The notes below the pieces were generated by a model. That model did no database searches. It was not told the origin of the DNA and saw nothing but the letters and a program-made list of their open reading frames with translations. Source: Pigmentiphaga litoralis (GTDB lineage Bacteria; Pseudomonadota; Gammaproteobacteria; Burkholderiales; Burkholderiaceae_B). Taken from it: DNA of 64,000 bases. Positions 1 through 8,112 of the stretch are shown here, piece by piece. The stretch is taken from positions 3,906,001 through 3,970,000 of the forward strand of contig NZ_JACCBP010000001.1 of NCBI RefSeq assembly GCF_013408655.1. The letters run 5' to 3'. Both the position numbers and the translations under genes were made by a program. Numbering within the stretch: the stretch's first letter is position 1; every line of letters begins with the position of its first letter.

Positions 1-947
1 CAGGCGTAGACATGGTGGCCCGACAGGTCCGGGAAGTCCTGCCGCGCGACGTCGTGCACGTGGCCGATGCGGCCGGCCCATTCCTGCCCGGGCGTGGATG
101 AGGCTGATCCGGACACCGGCGCAGAGACGACCGGCACGAACCGGAAGTTGCCGTGTTCGGCCTCCCACTGCTCCACCAGATCGCGCATGTAGAAATCGTT
201 GGGCGAGCGGCCTCCCCAATACAGCGTGGCCGGGCGCTTCACGCCGGTTTCCTGCATGTATTGAAGGATGGCCTTGATCGGCGCAAAGCCGGTGCCGGTG
301 GCCAGCAGCACGAGCGGCTTGTCGGACTCTTCGCGCAGAAAGAAGCTGCCCAGCGGCGCCTGGATCTTCAGCATCTTGCCGGTCAGTTCCGCGCGGAACA
401 CGGGGTCGGTCATGCGTCCGCCCGGGCGGTGCCGCATGTGCAGTTCAAACTCCACCACACCGCGTTGCCTGGGCGGGTTGGCAATCGAATAGCTGCGCGT
501 CTGTCCGTCATCGAACAGCACGTCGATGAACTGCCCCGGCAGGAAGAACACGTTTTCATTCATCGGCAGCCGAAGCTTGACGATCGCAACCGACTCCGAC
601 CGCTGTTCGACCGACTTGACCCGGCAGGGGATGGTCTTGGGCGGTGTCAGCGCGGATTCGGTTTCGCGAACGTCGATGACGATGTGGTCCGCGGCCGCAT
701 GGGTCCGGCACAGCAACACGTGGCCATCGGCACGCTGCGCGTCGCTCAGGCCCGGGGTGAACGCATCCAGCCGGATGTCGCCTTCGACCACGCGGCCACG
801 GCACACGCCGCAATGGCCGGCGCGGCAGCTGAAGGGCAGGTTGACGCCTGCGTCGAGCGCGGCCTGCAGCAGGGTCTGGCCTGGCGCGGCGCTGAACTGG
901 CGGCCACTTGGATGGATCGTCACACTGGAGGTCGTTGAAACCTGCAT
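1..947 (-). CDS. 2Fe-2S ferredoxin / FAD-NAD reductase (3' end outside window)
   Basis: Electron-transfer reductase moving electrons from NAD(P)H through FAD to a plant-type 2Fe-2S cluster, the architecture used by class IB aromatic oxygenases and by AscD-type reductases. About 315 residues are visible. The ferredoxin domain is at the N-terminus with cluster cysteines C41, C46, C49 and C80. The FAD site RSYS is near 151-154 and the nucleotide-binding GTGFAPIK near 218-225. The ATG directly abuts the TAG of the upstream Bug receptor gene, so the two form one leftward operon. Which oxygenase it serves is unknown; the Rieske dioxygenase near 12 kb lacks its own reductase. The C-terminus continues past base 1. 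Confidence 0.85.
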   Translation of the reverse strand, partial: MQVSTTSSVTIHPSGRQFSAAPGQTLLQAALDAGVNLPFSCRAGHCGVCRGRVVEGDIRLDAFTPGLSDAQRADGHVLLCRTHAAADHIVIDVRETESALTPPKTIPCRVKSVEQRSESVAIVKLRLPMNENVFFLPGQFIDVLFDDGQTRSYSIANPPRQRGVVEFELHMRHRPGGRMTDPVFRAELTGKMLKIQAPLGSFFLREESDKPLVLLATGTGFAPIKAILQYMQETGVKRPATLYWGGRSPNDFYMRDLVEQWEAEHGNFRFVPVVSAPVSGSASSTPGQEWAGRIGHVHDVARQDFPDLSGHHVYA

Positions 948-1943
948 CTACTTGGCCTTCTCGAGCATCGCTTTGGTATAGGGACTCCAATACGCCGCCT
1001 CTTTCTGGACGAAGGCATTGAAGGTGGGAACATCCCAGTCGAACACCTCCATAGTCTGCCTTGCCAGCTCGGCTTTCGCGTCGGGTGTCTGGAGGATGGC
1101 CCTGACTTCCGTATTGAGACGATTGGCGATCGGCGCGGGCAGCGCCGGCGGTCCCGACAAGGCGAACCACGGCGCGCCGGTCAGCTTCGGGTAGCCCAGC
1201 TCTTCAAAGGTGGGCACATCCGGAAATTCAACGGTGCGCTTCGACGACGTCACCGCCAGGGCGCGTACCCGGCCCGCCTGGATCTGCGCGGTGGCGCCGC
1301 TCAGGGTCATGAACGCCGCCGGAATGTGGTTGGCGGCCACATCGGCCACGGCCGGGCCGCCGCCGCGATAGGCGATATGGACCATGCGCGTGCCCGTCTC
1401 GCGGCCGAAGGCATCGCCGATCAGGGATCCATGCGTGCCTGGCCCGGGCGACCCCCAGCTCAAGCCGTCTGGCGACTTCTTGATGATATCGATCAGGTCG
1501 GCCACGGTCCGGGCCGGATGGTTGGCGTTGACAATCAATACCGTGGGCGGGCCACCCAGCAAGGCCACGTGCTTCAGGTCCTTTTTGGGGTCGTATTCCT
1601 GCCCCTGGCTGATGGGCATGGTGACGGCCAGACTGATCCCCGCGATCAGGAAGGTGTAGCCATCCGGGTCGGCCCGCGCCACGCTTTGCCAGCCGATCAG
1701 GCCGCCCGCGCCCGTGCGGTTTTCGATGATGACCGATTGCCCGAGGCTTTCGGTCAGTTGCTGGGCAACGATGCGGCCCAGCGAGTCCGCCCCCCCGCCC
1801 GGCGGGAACGGGACGATGAAGCGCACCGGCTTGACCGGCCATGCCGCGTCCGGCGCCGCAGCGTGGACGGCGGTACAGAACCCCAAGGCGGGCAGCGCCG
1901 CGCACAGTGCCGTCAACAGCAACTTTCTTCTAGCGCGATACAT
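948..1943 (-). CDS. Bug/TctC-family periplasmic solute receptor
   Basis: 331 residues. A Sec signal peptide (MYRARRKLLL, then a hydrophobic stretch ending AVHAAA) precedes a Bug fold, with the family hallmark VRFIVPFPPGGGADSLGR just after the mature N-terminus. Bug proteins bind small, usually carboxylated, ligands for tripartite tricarboxylate transporters. No TctA/TctB membrane subunits are nearby, as is typical of the expanded orphan Bug sets of Bordetella relatives. The start has a strong GAGGAG Shine-Dalgarno. It is first in an operon with the ferredoxin reductase and divergent from a MarR regulator 56 bases away. The ligand cannot be read from the sequence. Confidence 0.9.
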   Translation of the reverse strand: MYRARRKLLLTALCAALPALGFCTAVHAAAPDAAWPVKPVRFIVPFPPGGGADSLGRIVAQQLTESLGQSVIIENRTGAGGLIGWQSVARADPDGYTFLIAGISLAVTMPISQGQEYDPKKDLKHVALLGGPPTVLIVNANHPARTVADLIDIIKKSPDGLSWGSPGPGTHGSLIGDAFGRETGTRMVHIAYRGGGPAVADVAANHIPAAFMTLSGATAQIQAGRVRALAVTSSKRTVEFPDVPTFEELGYPKLTGAPWFALSGPPALPAPIANRLNTEVRAILQTPDAKAELARQTMEVFDWDVPTFNAFVQKEAAYWSPYTKAMLEKAK

Positions 1944-1999
1944 GTTGTCTCCTCATGCTGGGCTACTATTCACGGCTCTTGAAAGGCGCGTCCGTTGTC

Positions 2000-2500
2000 A
2001 TGGCCAACACCAAACCTGCACTGTCTCCGGCGAACGCCGCACTGGATTTTCTGTACGATCGTCCAGGCTTCATCGTTCGTCGCGCACACCAGATCTGCAT
2101 GTCGATGTTTGCCGAGTCGTGCGCCGGACTCGACATCACGCCGACGCAGTTCGGCATCATGACCATCGTCAAGCATTGCCCCGGCATCGACCAGATTTCG
2201 GTCGCCCGCCTGCTCGGTCATGACCGGTCAACCACCATGCTGGTGGTGCGCCTGCTGGCCAAGCGCGGCATCCTCGACAAGACCTCGGTCGAAGAAGACA
2301 AACGCAAGAACGCGCTGTCCTTGACGCCTGCGGGCCAGACGCTCTGGACGCAGTGCGACACCGTGCTGACGGAACTGAAGCACACCTTGGCCGAGCCCTT
2401 CAGCCCCGGCGAGCGCGAAGCGTTCATCTACCTGCTCAACAAGTTCAACGCCGCCTTCAACGACCGCGCACGCACGACGCTCGAAGGCACCGACTCCTGA
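2000..2500 (+). CDS. MarR-family transcriptional regulator
   Basis: 166 residues from the chosen ATG (MANTKPAL). The winged helix spans roughly residues 45-120: the recognition region reads ISVARLLGHDRSTTMLVVRLLAKRGIL and the wing contains EEDKRKNALSLTPAG. MarR proteins typically repress a neighbouring catabolic or efflux operon until an aromatic or phenolic ligand binds. The divergent Bug-reductase operon is the obvious target. An in-frame ATG at 1955 exists, but it lies inside the Shine-Dalgarno leader of the divergent gene and is less likely. The gene converges on the next Bug gene, which ends 18 bases downstream. Confidence 0.85.
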   Translation: MANTKPALSPANAALDFLYDRPGFIVRRAHQICMSMFAESCAGLDITPTQFGIMTIVKHCPGIDQISVARLLGHDRSTTMLVVRLLAKRGILDKTSVEEDKRKNALSLTPAGQTLWTQCDTVLTELKHTLAEPFSPGEREAFIYLLNKFNAAFNDRARTTLEGTDS

Positions 2501-2518
2501 AGCGCGGCATCGCATCGC

Positions 2519-3481
2519 CTACTCCGCAACAATCCTGGCGGTCCGGATCACGTCGGACCACCGCGCCGTGTCTTCCTTCACCTGCTTTTGCATGTCGCTT
2601 CGGGTGCCGTCAGCAGGCGCCGCCTGCATGGCCTCGATCTGTGCGCGCAGCTTCGGATCCTTCAGCACCTGGGCAACCGCCTGACTCAGCCGGTCCACCA
2701 CGGCACCCGGCGTTGCCGGTGGCGCAACCAACCCCATCCACGTGACCGACTCATACCCCGGCACGACTTCGCTGATGGCCGGCGTATCGGGAAACGCCGG
2801 GTTGCGTCTGGCCGATCCGACGCCCAGCAGCTTGACCTTGCCGGACTGCACATAGGGCAAGGCCGTGATCAGGTTGTCGAACATGGCGTCGACATGGCCG
2901 CCCATCAGGTCGGACAGCGCCGGCGCCGTGCCCTTGTACGGCACATGCGTGTAGTCGACCTTGGCCTTGATCCTGAGCAGCTCGGCGCTCAGATGCTGAC
3001 TGGTGCCCGCACCGGCCGACGCCATGTTCAGCGTCTTCTTGCCGGACGAAGTCAGCGCGATCAGGTCCTTGACGTTCGCAACTGGAAGGTTGCTATTCGC
3101 AAGCAATACGTTCGGATACGACGCAATGATGCCCACCGGCTCGAAGGCTTTCGGATCGAACGAAATCTTGTAAAGCAGATCGCTCACAAAGAAGTGCGGC
3201 GGCACGCCCAGCAGCGTGTAGCCATCGGGCGCGGCGCGCGACACCAGGTCCGCCCCCAACGTGCCTGAAGCCCCGGGTTTGTTCTGGACGATTACCGGCA
3301 CCTTCAACACGTCGGGCAAGCGCTCCGCAATCATGCGGGGCAGAATGTCGGCCGTGCCACCCGGCGGATACGGCACGATGATCGTGATCGGCCGTACGGG
3401 AAAATCGGTTGCCCCGACTGCCGCGCCGCAAAGCGCTAACGCCAGGGTCAGACCGACGCGCATCGTAATGTGCGTTGTCAT
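2519..3481 (-). CDS. Bug/TctC-family periplasmic solute receptor
   Basis: 320 residues with a signal peptide (MTTHITMRVGLTLALALCGAAVGA) and the Bug hallmark ITIIVPYPPGGTADILPRM. It is probably co-transcribed with the upstream dioxygenase-like gene, whose stop is 48 bases away, which suggests it captures the substrate of that enzyme or a related compound. The 17 bases around its start codon (3479-3495) are identical to those of the Bug gene at 948-1943. Transport subunits are absent. Confidence 0.9.
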   Translation of the reverse strand: MTTHITMRVGLTLALALCGAAVGATDFPVRPITIIVPYPPGGTADILPRMIAERLPDVLKVPVIVQNKPGASGTLGADLVSRAAPDGYTLLGVPPHFFVSDLLYKISFDPKAFEPVGIIASYPNVLLANSNLPVANVKDLIALTSSGKKTLNMASAGAGTSQHLSAELLRIKAKVDYTHVPYKGTAPALSDLMGGHVDAMFDNLITALPYVQSGKVKLLGVGSARRNPAFPDTPAISEVVPGYESVTWMGLVAPPATPGAVVDRLSQAVAQVLKDPKLRAQIEAMQAAPADGTRSDMQKQVKEDTARWSDVIRTARIVAE

Positions 3482-3529
3482 GTTGTCTCCTCATGTCGGC
3501 GCCGCCGGATCGACGACGCCGTTCACCAC

Positions 3530-4756
3530 CTAATTGAATGGGCCCAGATAGGTCTCTCCAAGATAGGCCTGATCGTCGGTGATGACGTCGGGCCAGACGT
3601 CGGGCACCGGCTGGCGCAGCGCGGCAGGGCGCGGTCGCCCGTCCCAGCCGATTTGTTCAATGGCGAAATAGAGCTGGATGGCATGCCCGTCGGGATCGAT
3701 GGCAAAGGCGCTGTAGTCCATGCCGGGCGTCAGTTCCTGCGGCAGGCGTTTGACCGCCACCCCCTGCGATTCAAGAAAGGCCACGGCGTGCCTGAGCTGC
3801 GTGTAGCTGGCCAGCCGGAAACCGAACGACATCAGCGTCGAATCCGGCCGCAGCCCCAGTTCGTCACGCAGCGCGATCGGATACAGACCCAGCGAATGAT
3901 GTTCAGTATTGGCGCGCAGGAATACACAGGTGTGGCCGCGCCAGGTCACCTCTTCCGTGAAGCGCAGCCCCAGATCGCCTTCGTAGAATTTTCTGGCTTC
4001 GTTGACATCGTCAACGAATAGCCGGACCGGGCCCACGCCCACGATCTTGAGCGGCCGCGCCAGCAACACGCCTTCCACATCGAAGCGTTCTTCGGTCGGC
4101 TCGCTGTGCCGCCACCCACTTGCCAGGTCCACGCCTGCGGCACGCGCGTTGTCGACTTCCTGCCGCTCGGAAATATGGGGGCCCTCCGGCGGCTGCTCAT
4201 ACCGCAACGCGTGCGCCGCCTTGGGTTTGGACAGACCGCTCCAGCCGATCTGCTCGATGCCGTAGAACAGTTCGTTGATGTGGCCATCCGGATCCGGCGG
4301 ATAGAAGTGCCAGTTCGACCCCGGAATGTCGCGGCCCGCGCGCAGCACGCGCTTGCCCTCCGCCTTGAACCAGGCGAAGCCGTTGCGGACCTCGTCCAGG
4401 CTGCCCACCTGCCAGGTGATCTGGTTGCTGGTGTTTTGCGGACAGGTCTTGTAGTGCGGACTGAGCGTGTCCGTGACCCGCTTCGGGAAGATGACGAAGG
4501 AGTGGTGATCCGTGCCGTGCCGCAGAAAATAGCCGCGGGACGGGCCGACACGCTGACGCTGTTCATCGGTCAGGCGGGGGCCGAAGTCCAAAGGGTCTGA
4601 AATCGCCAGGCCCAGCAGGCCGCTGTAGAAGCCAAGGCTGACTTCCGGGTCGTGCACGTTGATGCCAAAGTGGCCGAGGCGCCGGATGACGAACGGGCGC
4701 GCGCGGCTGACACCCCCTGCGTTGAAGCCGCCCGTTGCGCTGAAAGACTCGTCCAT
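3530..4756 (-). CDS. Two-domain VOC (extradiol dioxygenase-like) protein
   Basis: 408 residues with two tandem vicinal-oxygen-chelate domains, the layout of type I extradiol ring-cleavage dioxygenases. Domain 1 (about 25-170) starts RRLGHFGINVHD, has a central HHSF, and ends GHINELFYGIEQ, so the three expected Fe(II) ligands (H29, a central H, and E) are present. Domain 2 (about 230-390) reads VGPVRLFVDD, HHSL and GHAIQLYFAIEQ, so the first His is Pro and the Glu is Gln. The catalytic site is therefore probably in the N-terminal half, opposite to the usual arrangement. The Shine-Dalgarno GGGGGAG sits 6 bases before the ATG. It is followed by a Bug receptor. Ring cleavage of a catechol-like compound is likely; the substrate is unknown. 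Confidence 0.8.
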   Translation of the reverse strand: MDESFSATGGFNAGGVSRARPFVIRRLGHFGINVHDPEVSLGFYSGLLGLAISDPLDFGPRLTDEQRQRVGPSRGYFLRHGTDHHSFVIFPKRVTDTLSPHYKTCPQNTSNQITWQVGSLDEVRNGFAWFKAEGKRVLRAGRDIPGSNWHFYPPDPDGHINELFYGIEQIGWSGLSKPKAAHALRYEQPPEGPHISERQEVDNARAAGVDLASGWRHSEPTEERFDVEGVLLARPLKIVGVGPVRLFVDDVNEARKFYEGDLGLRFTEEVTWRGHTCVFLRANTEHHSLGLYPIALRDELGLRPDSTLMSFGFRLASYTQLRHAVAFLESQGVAVKRLPQELTPGMDYSAFAIDPDGHAIQLYFAIEQIGWDGRPRPAALRQPVPDVWPDVITDDQAYLGETYLGPFN

Positions 4757-4781
4757 CGCCCGCTCCCCCGATCGCGAATTT

Positions 4782-4797
4782 GATCAGACGTCTGATT
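4782..4797. promoter_or_regulatory. Palindromic operator, promoter-proximal copy
   Basis: GATCAGACGTCTGATT matches the perfect palindrome GATCAGACGTCTGATC at 4905-4920 except in the last base. It begins 7 bases downstream of the -10 element of the leftward dioxygenase promoter, so it covers the predicted transcription start. A bound regulator would block initiation. The sequence resembles operators of FadR/GntR-type regulators (inference); no GntR gene is in the window. Confidence 0.75.
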
Positions 4798-4804
4798 GTT
4801 TGCG

Positions 4805-4833
4805 AATGTAGGAGTTGGGTGAGGCTTCGTCAA
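4805..4833 (-). promoter_or_regulatory. Sigma70-type promoter for the VOC-Bug operon
   Basis: On the minus strand TTGACG (4833-4828) and TACATT (4810-4805) are separated by exactly 17 bases. The predicted start is near 4798, at the edge of the 4782-4797 operator. The second operator copy lies upstream of the -35. Confidence 0.65.
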
Positions 4834-4904
4834 TAGGGATAACGCTAAAGGTGATCTTCTCACCTATTCCGATCGGCCCGCCCAAGGATGCAAAGCCGAA
4901 ATAC

Positions 4905-4920
4905 GATCAGACGTCTGATC
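4905..4920. promoter_or_regulatory. Palindromic operator, distal copy
   Basis: GATCAGACGTCTGATC is a perfect 16-bp palindrome, 123 bp centre-to-centre from the proximal copy. It lies between the stop of the LysR gene (4954) and the promoter of the dioxygenase gene. Two copies flanking a promoter suggest looping or cooperative repression. Confidence 0.75.
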
Positions 4921-4953
4921 ATTTTGGCCATGCCCGGCAGCGCGGTGCTTCGT

Positions 4954-5802
4954 TCAGAAACTTTTGTTCGCCAACGAATCAAACAGCCGCCGGGCCAACG
5001 CATTGGTGCTGTTCGAACTCAGGTAGAGCCGAAAGCTGACCTCGGGCAGCCGCGGCAACGCTGCCGGGTCGCTCAGCACACGCAGATCGTTGCCGAGCAT
5101 TTCGATGGTCCTGGCGGTAACGCCCAGACCGGCGCGCACGGCAGCCCGCACACCGACCACGGTGGGCGACGTGTAGGTGATGCGCCATCGGATCCCGGCT
5201 TGCTGAAGGGAATCAATGGCGATCCGCCGGAAGTAGCTGAGCTCGTCCGCAACGATCAATGGCAGAGGCTGCGTGGGGTCGTAGTGGAAAGACGGTGCGC
5301 ACATCCAGACGATGGGCGACGTGCGCAGGGTCAGGAAGCGCAGTTCCGCTGCTTCGCCTCCGGCGATCGTCAGATCGATTTCGCCATGGCGCAATGCATT
5401 GAGCAGGTGGGGACTGCGGCCGATGTGGATCGAAATCTTCAGGTCGGGAAAGGTGGCCGAGCAGTGCGCCAGCAGATTCGGAAGGATGGTCTCGGCAACA
5501 TCGTGCGGCGCGCCGAGCCTGACTTCGCCGCTTAGCGCAACCCCGGACAAGGCGATACAGGCTTCGTCGTTGAGCGCCAGCAGGCGGCGCGCGTAGTCCA
5601 GCACCTTGATGCCGTCTTCGGTCAGATGCTTGCCGCGGCCCACCCGGTTGAACAGCGTTTTGCCGATCTGCGCTTCGAGGCGCTGTATCTGCTGCGTGAC
5701 CGCCGACTGCGTTCGCAGTACCGCCTGAGCGCCCGCCGCGAACGAGCCATGCTCGATCACGGCAACAAATGTCCTGAGCAATTCGATGTCGAGGTTCTGC
5801 AC
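4954..5802 (-). CDS. LysR-family transcriptional regulator
   Basis: 282 residues. The N-terminal helix-turn-helix is at about 1-60 (LLRTFVAVIEHGSFAAGAQ, then RTQSAVTQQIQRLE), followed by a periplasmic-binding-protein-like effector domain at about 90-280. LysR regulators normally control a divergent gene with an effector linked to that pathway. Here the divergent Bug receptor and Ldh2 dehydrogenase start 104 bases away and are the likely targets. Its own transcription runs leftward toward the operator-flanked dioxygenase promoter. Confidence 0.88.
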   Translation of the reverse strand: MQNLDIELLRTFVAVIEHGSFAAGAQAVLRTQSAVTQQIQRLEAQIGKTLFNRVGRGKHLTEDGIKVLDYARRLLALNDEACIALSGVALSGEVRLGAPHDVAETILPNLLAHCSATFPDLKISIHIGRSPHLLNALRHGEIDLTIAGGEAAELRFLTLRTSPIVWMCAPSFHYDPTQPLPLIVADELSYFRRIAIDSLQQAGIRWRITYTSPTVVGVRAAVRAGLGVTARTIEMLGNDLRVLSDPAALPRLPEVSFRLYLSSNSTNALARRLFDSLANKSF

Positions 5803-5856
5803 GGTCAGTTCAGTTTTTCTAATGTTTTCGACTGGATTACTGGCTTTTTAACCCGA

Positions 5857-5886
5857 TTGGCGCTGCCTATAGTGAGGCACTTATAA
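5857..5886 (+). promoter_or_regulatory. Possible promoter for the Bug-Ldh2 operon
   Basis: TTGGCG at 5857-5862 and TTATAA at 5881-5886 are separated by 18 bases in the LysR/Bug divergent region. The predicted start falls about 14 bases before the TTG start codon. It lies where a LysR protein would act. Confidence 0.45.
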
Positions 5887-5906
5887 GAACCAGACTGGAG
5901 ACAAGG

Positions 5907-6875
5907 TTGAAAAACGCAATCCAATGCGGGGTGCTTGCCGCGCTCACCCTGGTGGCCGCCCTGCCGGCCAGCGCACAAGACTACCCGCGCCGCCCGATCC
6001 GCATGATCGCGCCGTTCGCCCCGGGTGGCGGCTCGGATGTCGTTGCACGCGTGGTCGCAGAAAAGCTGGGCACCCTGCTGGGCCAGAGTGTCGTCGTCGA
6101 GAATCGGCCTGGCGCATCGGGCATCATTGGCGCCGATGCGGTCGCCAAGGCGCCGCCGGATGGCTACACGGTCCTCATGACGAACAGCGCGCTGACCAGC
6201 AACCCATGGCTTTATAAAAAGCTGCCCTACAACACCGAGAAGGATCTGGTGCCGGTCAGCGAACTGGCAAGCTCGCCTACGCTGCTGGGCGCGACCCCCT
6301 CCGCACCGTTCAACACGCTTCCTGAACTCGTCAGCTACGCAAAGAAACACCCGAAAGAAGTGTCGGTGGGCACCCCCGGCGCGGGTCAGATGTCGCATCT
6401 GGCGGCCGAGATGGTCAGCCAGGCCAGCGGCGCGGAACTGCTCGTCATTCACTACAAGGGCACCGCCAATTCGATGAGCGACCTGCTTGGCGGCACGATC
6501 ATGCTGTCGTTCGGCACGGTTCCCGGCTTCATCAATCACATCCAGTCCGGCAAGCTGAAGGCCATTGCCGTCGCCAGCCCGCAGCGGCTGAAGGTGCTCC
6601 CCAACGTACCCACCGTCGCCGAGACCTTTCCCGGCTTTGAGATGACGGTCTGGTTCGGCACCTTTGTCCCGGCCGGTACGCCCGCGCCGATCGTCGAAAA
6701 GCTGCATCGCGCCACTGCTCAGGCTTTGGCCGATCCCGCGGTGCGCGCCAAGTTTGCCGAAGAAGGCCTTGAGCCCGGCTCGAAGTCCACTGCCGACTTC
6801 GACAAACTGTTCCGAACCGACCTGGCGCGCTGGAAGACTTTCGTGCAGGAACGACGCATTCAAATCGACAATTGA
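5907..6875 (+). CDS. Bug/TctC-family periplasmic solute receptor
   Basis: 322 residues starting at TTG, chosen because GGAG lies 6 bases upstream and the protein then opens with a proper signal peptide (MKNAIQCGVLAALTLVAALP, ending ASAQD). The mature N-terminus has the Bug motif IRMIAPFAPGGGSDVVAR. It is the first gene of a short operon with an Ldh2-family dehydrogenase 10 bases downstream, so the ligand may be a 2-hydroxy acid or a related precursor. No membrane transporter subunits are adjacent. Confidence 0.9.
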   Translation: MKNAIQCGVLAALTLVAALPASAQDYPRRPIRMIAPFAPGGGSDVVARVVAEKLGTLLGQSVVVENRPGASGIIGADAVAKAPPDGYTVLMTNSALTSNPWLYKKLPYNTEKDLVPVSELASSPTLLGATPSAPFNTLPELVSYAKKHPKEVSVGTPGAGQMSHLAAEMVSQASGAELLVIHYKGTANSMSDLLGGTIMLSFGTVPGFINHIQSGKLKAIAVASPQRLKVLPNVPTVAETFPGFEMTVWFGTFVPAGTPAPIVEKLHRATAQALADPAVRAKFAEEGLEPGSKSTADFDKLFRTDLARWKTFVQERRIQIDN

Positions 6876-6885
6876 GATCCCCACC

Positions 6886-7971
6886 ATGACCGACACCGTC
6901 TCTACCCCTACCGATGCGGCGCGGATTGCACCGGCGCGTCTGGTGGCGTTTGCCGCCGATGTCTATCGGCACATGGGCGTGCCTGACGCCGACGCGTTGC
7001 TCGCCGCCGACTCGCTGGTCCAGGCCGATTTATGGGGGCACCAATCCCACGGCATGTTGCGGCTGGGCTGGTATCTGGCACGGCTGCAATCGGGCGCCAT
7101 GAAGGCGGAAACGCATGCAAGACTGATCGTCGACGGCGGCGCCATTGCCGTGCTCGATGGTGCGGACGGCCTCGGTCCCGTTGTCGCCAAACGTGCCGCC
7201 GACGAAGCCGTGCGCCGCGCCAAGGCCCACGGCGTCGGTGTCGTATCGGTTCGGAATTCGAACCATTTCGGCACCTGCATGTACTTCACGCGTATGGGTG
7301 CCGAACAAGGATGCATCACGATCCTGATGAGCAACGGGGGACCCAACATGGCCCCTTGGGGCGGCCTTAAAAAGAAGATCGGCACGAATCCCTGGTCGAT
7401 CGCTGCACCGGCAGGCCGCCATCCTCCCATGGTGATGGACATGGCCAATTCGGGCGTGGCGCGCGGAAAGATCTATCTGGCCAACAACCGGCGCGAATCC
7501 ATACCGCCGCACTGGGCGATCGATGCGGAAGGCAATCCGACGACCGATCCCAAAGCTGCGCTGGAAGGGTTCATCCTGCCCATGGCCGGACACAAGGGCT
7601 ATGTGATGGGCGTCATGGTCGATGTGCTGTCGGGCGTCCTGTCGGGCAGTGGTTTCCTGGAAGGCGTGCACGGCCCCTACGACCCCGTCAACCGAAGCTG
7701 CGCGGGCCATCTCATGGTGGCCTTGAACGTGGAGGCATTCCAGCCGCTGTCGGAGTTCAACGAGCGGATGGAGACGTACATCGATTCGCTCAAGGCGGTG
7801 CCGCTGGCAAAGGGCCACACGCAGGTGTTCTACCCCGGTGAAATGGAAACGCATGCCGAGGCGCAGCACCTTGCCGAAGGCGGCTTGCTGTTGGCCACCG
7901 ACACGCTCAATGACCTCGCGCGTATCGAGCGGGAGTTGGGGCTGTCGTATCCGGATCTGTTCGGGCGGTGA
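6886..7971 (+). CDS. Ldh2-family (malate/L-lactate-type) dehydrogenase
   Basis: 361 residues. Members are NAD(P)-dependent 2-hydroxyacid dehydrogenases (malate, lactate, sulfolactate, ureidoglycolate) with a fold distinct from classical LDH. Family signatures include the early WGHQSHG segment, the conserved SNHFGTCMYF block, and the nucleotide-region motif VMDMANSGVARGKI. The start was chosen at the ATG 10 bases after the Bug stop; an open frame extends further upstream but overlaps the Bug gene. It presumably oxidises or reduces the compound captured by the upstream receptor. The exact substrate is unresolved. Confidence 0.85.
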   Translation: MTDTVSTPTDAARIAPARLVAFAADVYRHMGVPDADALLAADSLVQADLWGHQSHGMLRLGWYLARLQSGAMKAETHARLIVDGGAIAVLDGADGLGPVVAKRAADEAVRRAKAHGVGVVSVRNSNHFGTCMYFTRMGAEQGCITILMSNGGPNMAPWGGLKKKIGTNPWSIAAPAGRHPPMVMDMANSGVARGKIYLANNRRESIPPHWAIDAEGNPTTDPKAALEGFILPMAGHKGYVMGVMVDVLSGVLSGSGFLEGVHGPYDPVNRSCAGHLMVALNVEAFQPLSEFNERMETYIDSLKAVPLAKGHTQVFYPGEMETHAEAQHLAEGGLLLATDTLNDLARIERELGLSYPDLFGR

Positions 7972-8112
7972 AGCAGGCCGCCGATTCCTGCACGATTCGG
8001 ATAAGCCCTCCCCTTCCGTGCTCGATCTGGATAGCCCCGCGCCCGCATTCCCCCAGAATCGATCCATTCCTGCGCGCACGCGCAGCCACTGGTCGACCCC
8101 CTGGAGATTTCC

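Noticed and set aside
1955..1999. Earlier start codon for the MarR gene
   Set aside because: The ATG at 1955 is part of the Shine-Dalgarno leader of the divergent Bug gene and has no ribosome site.
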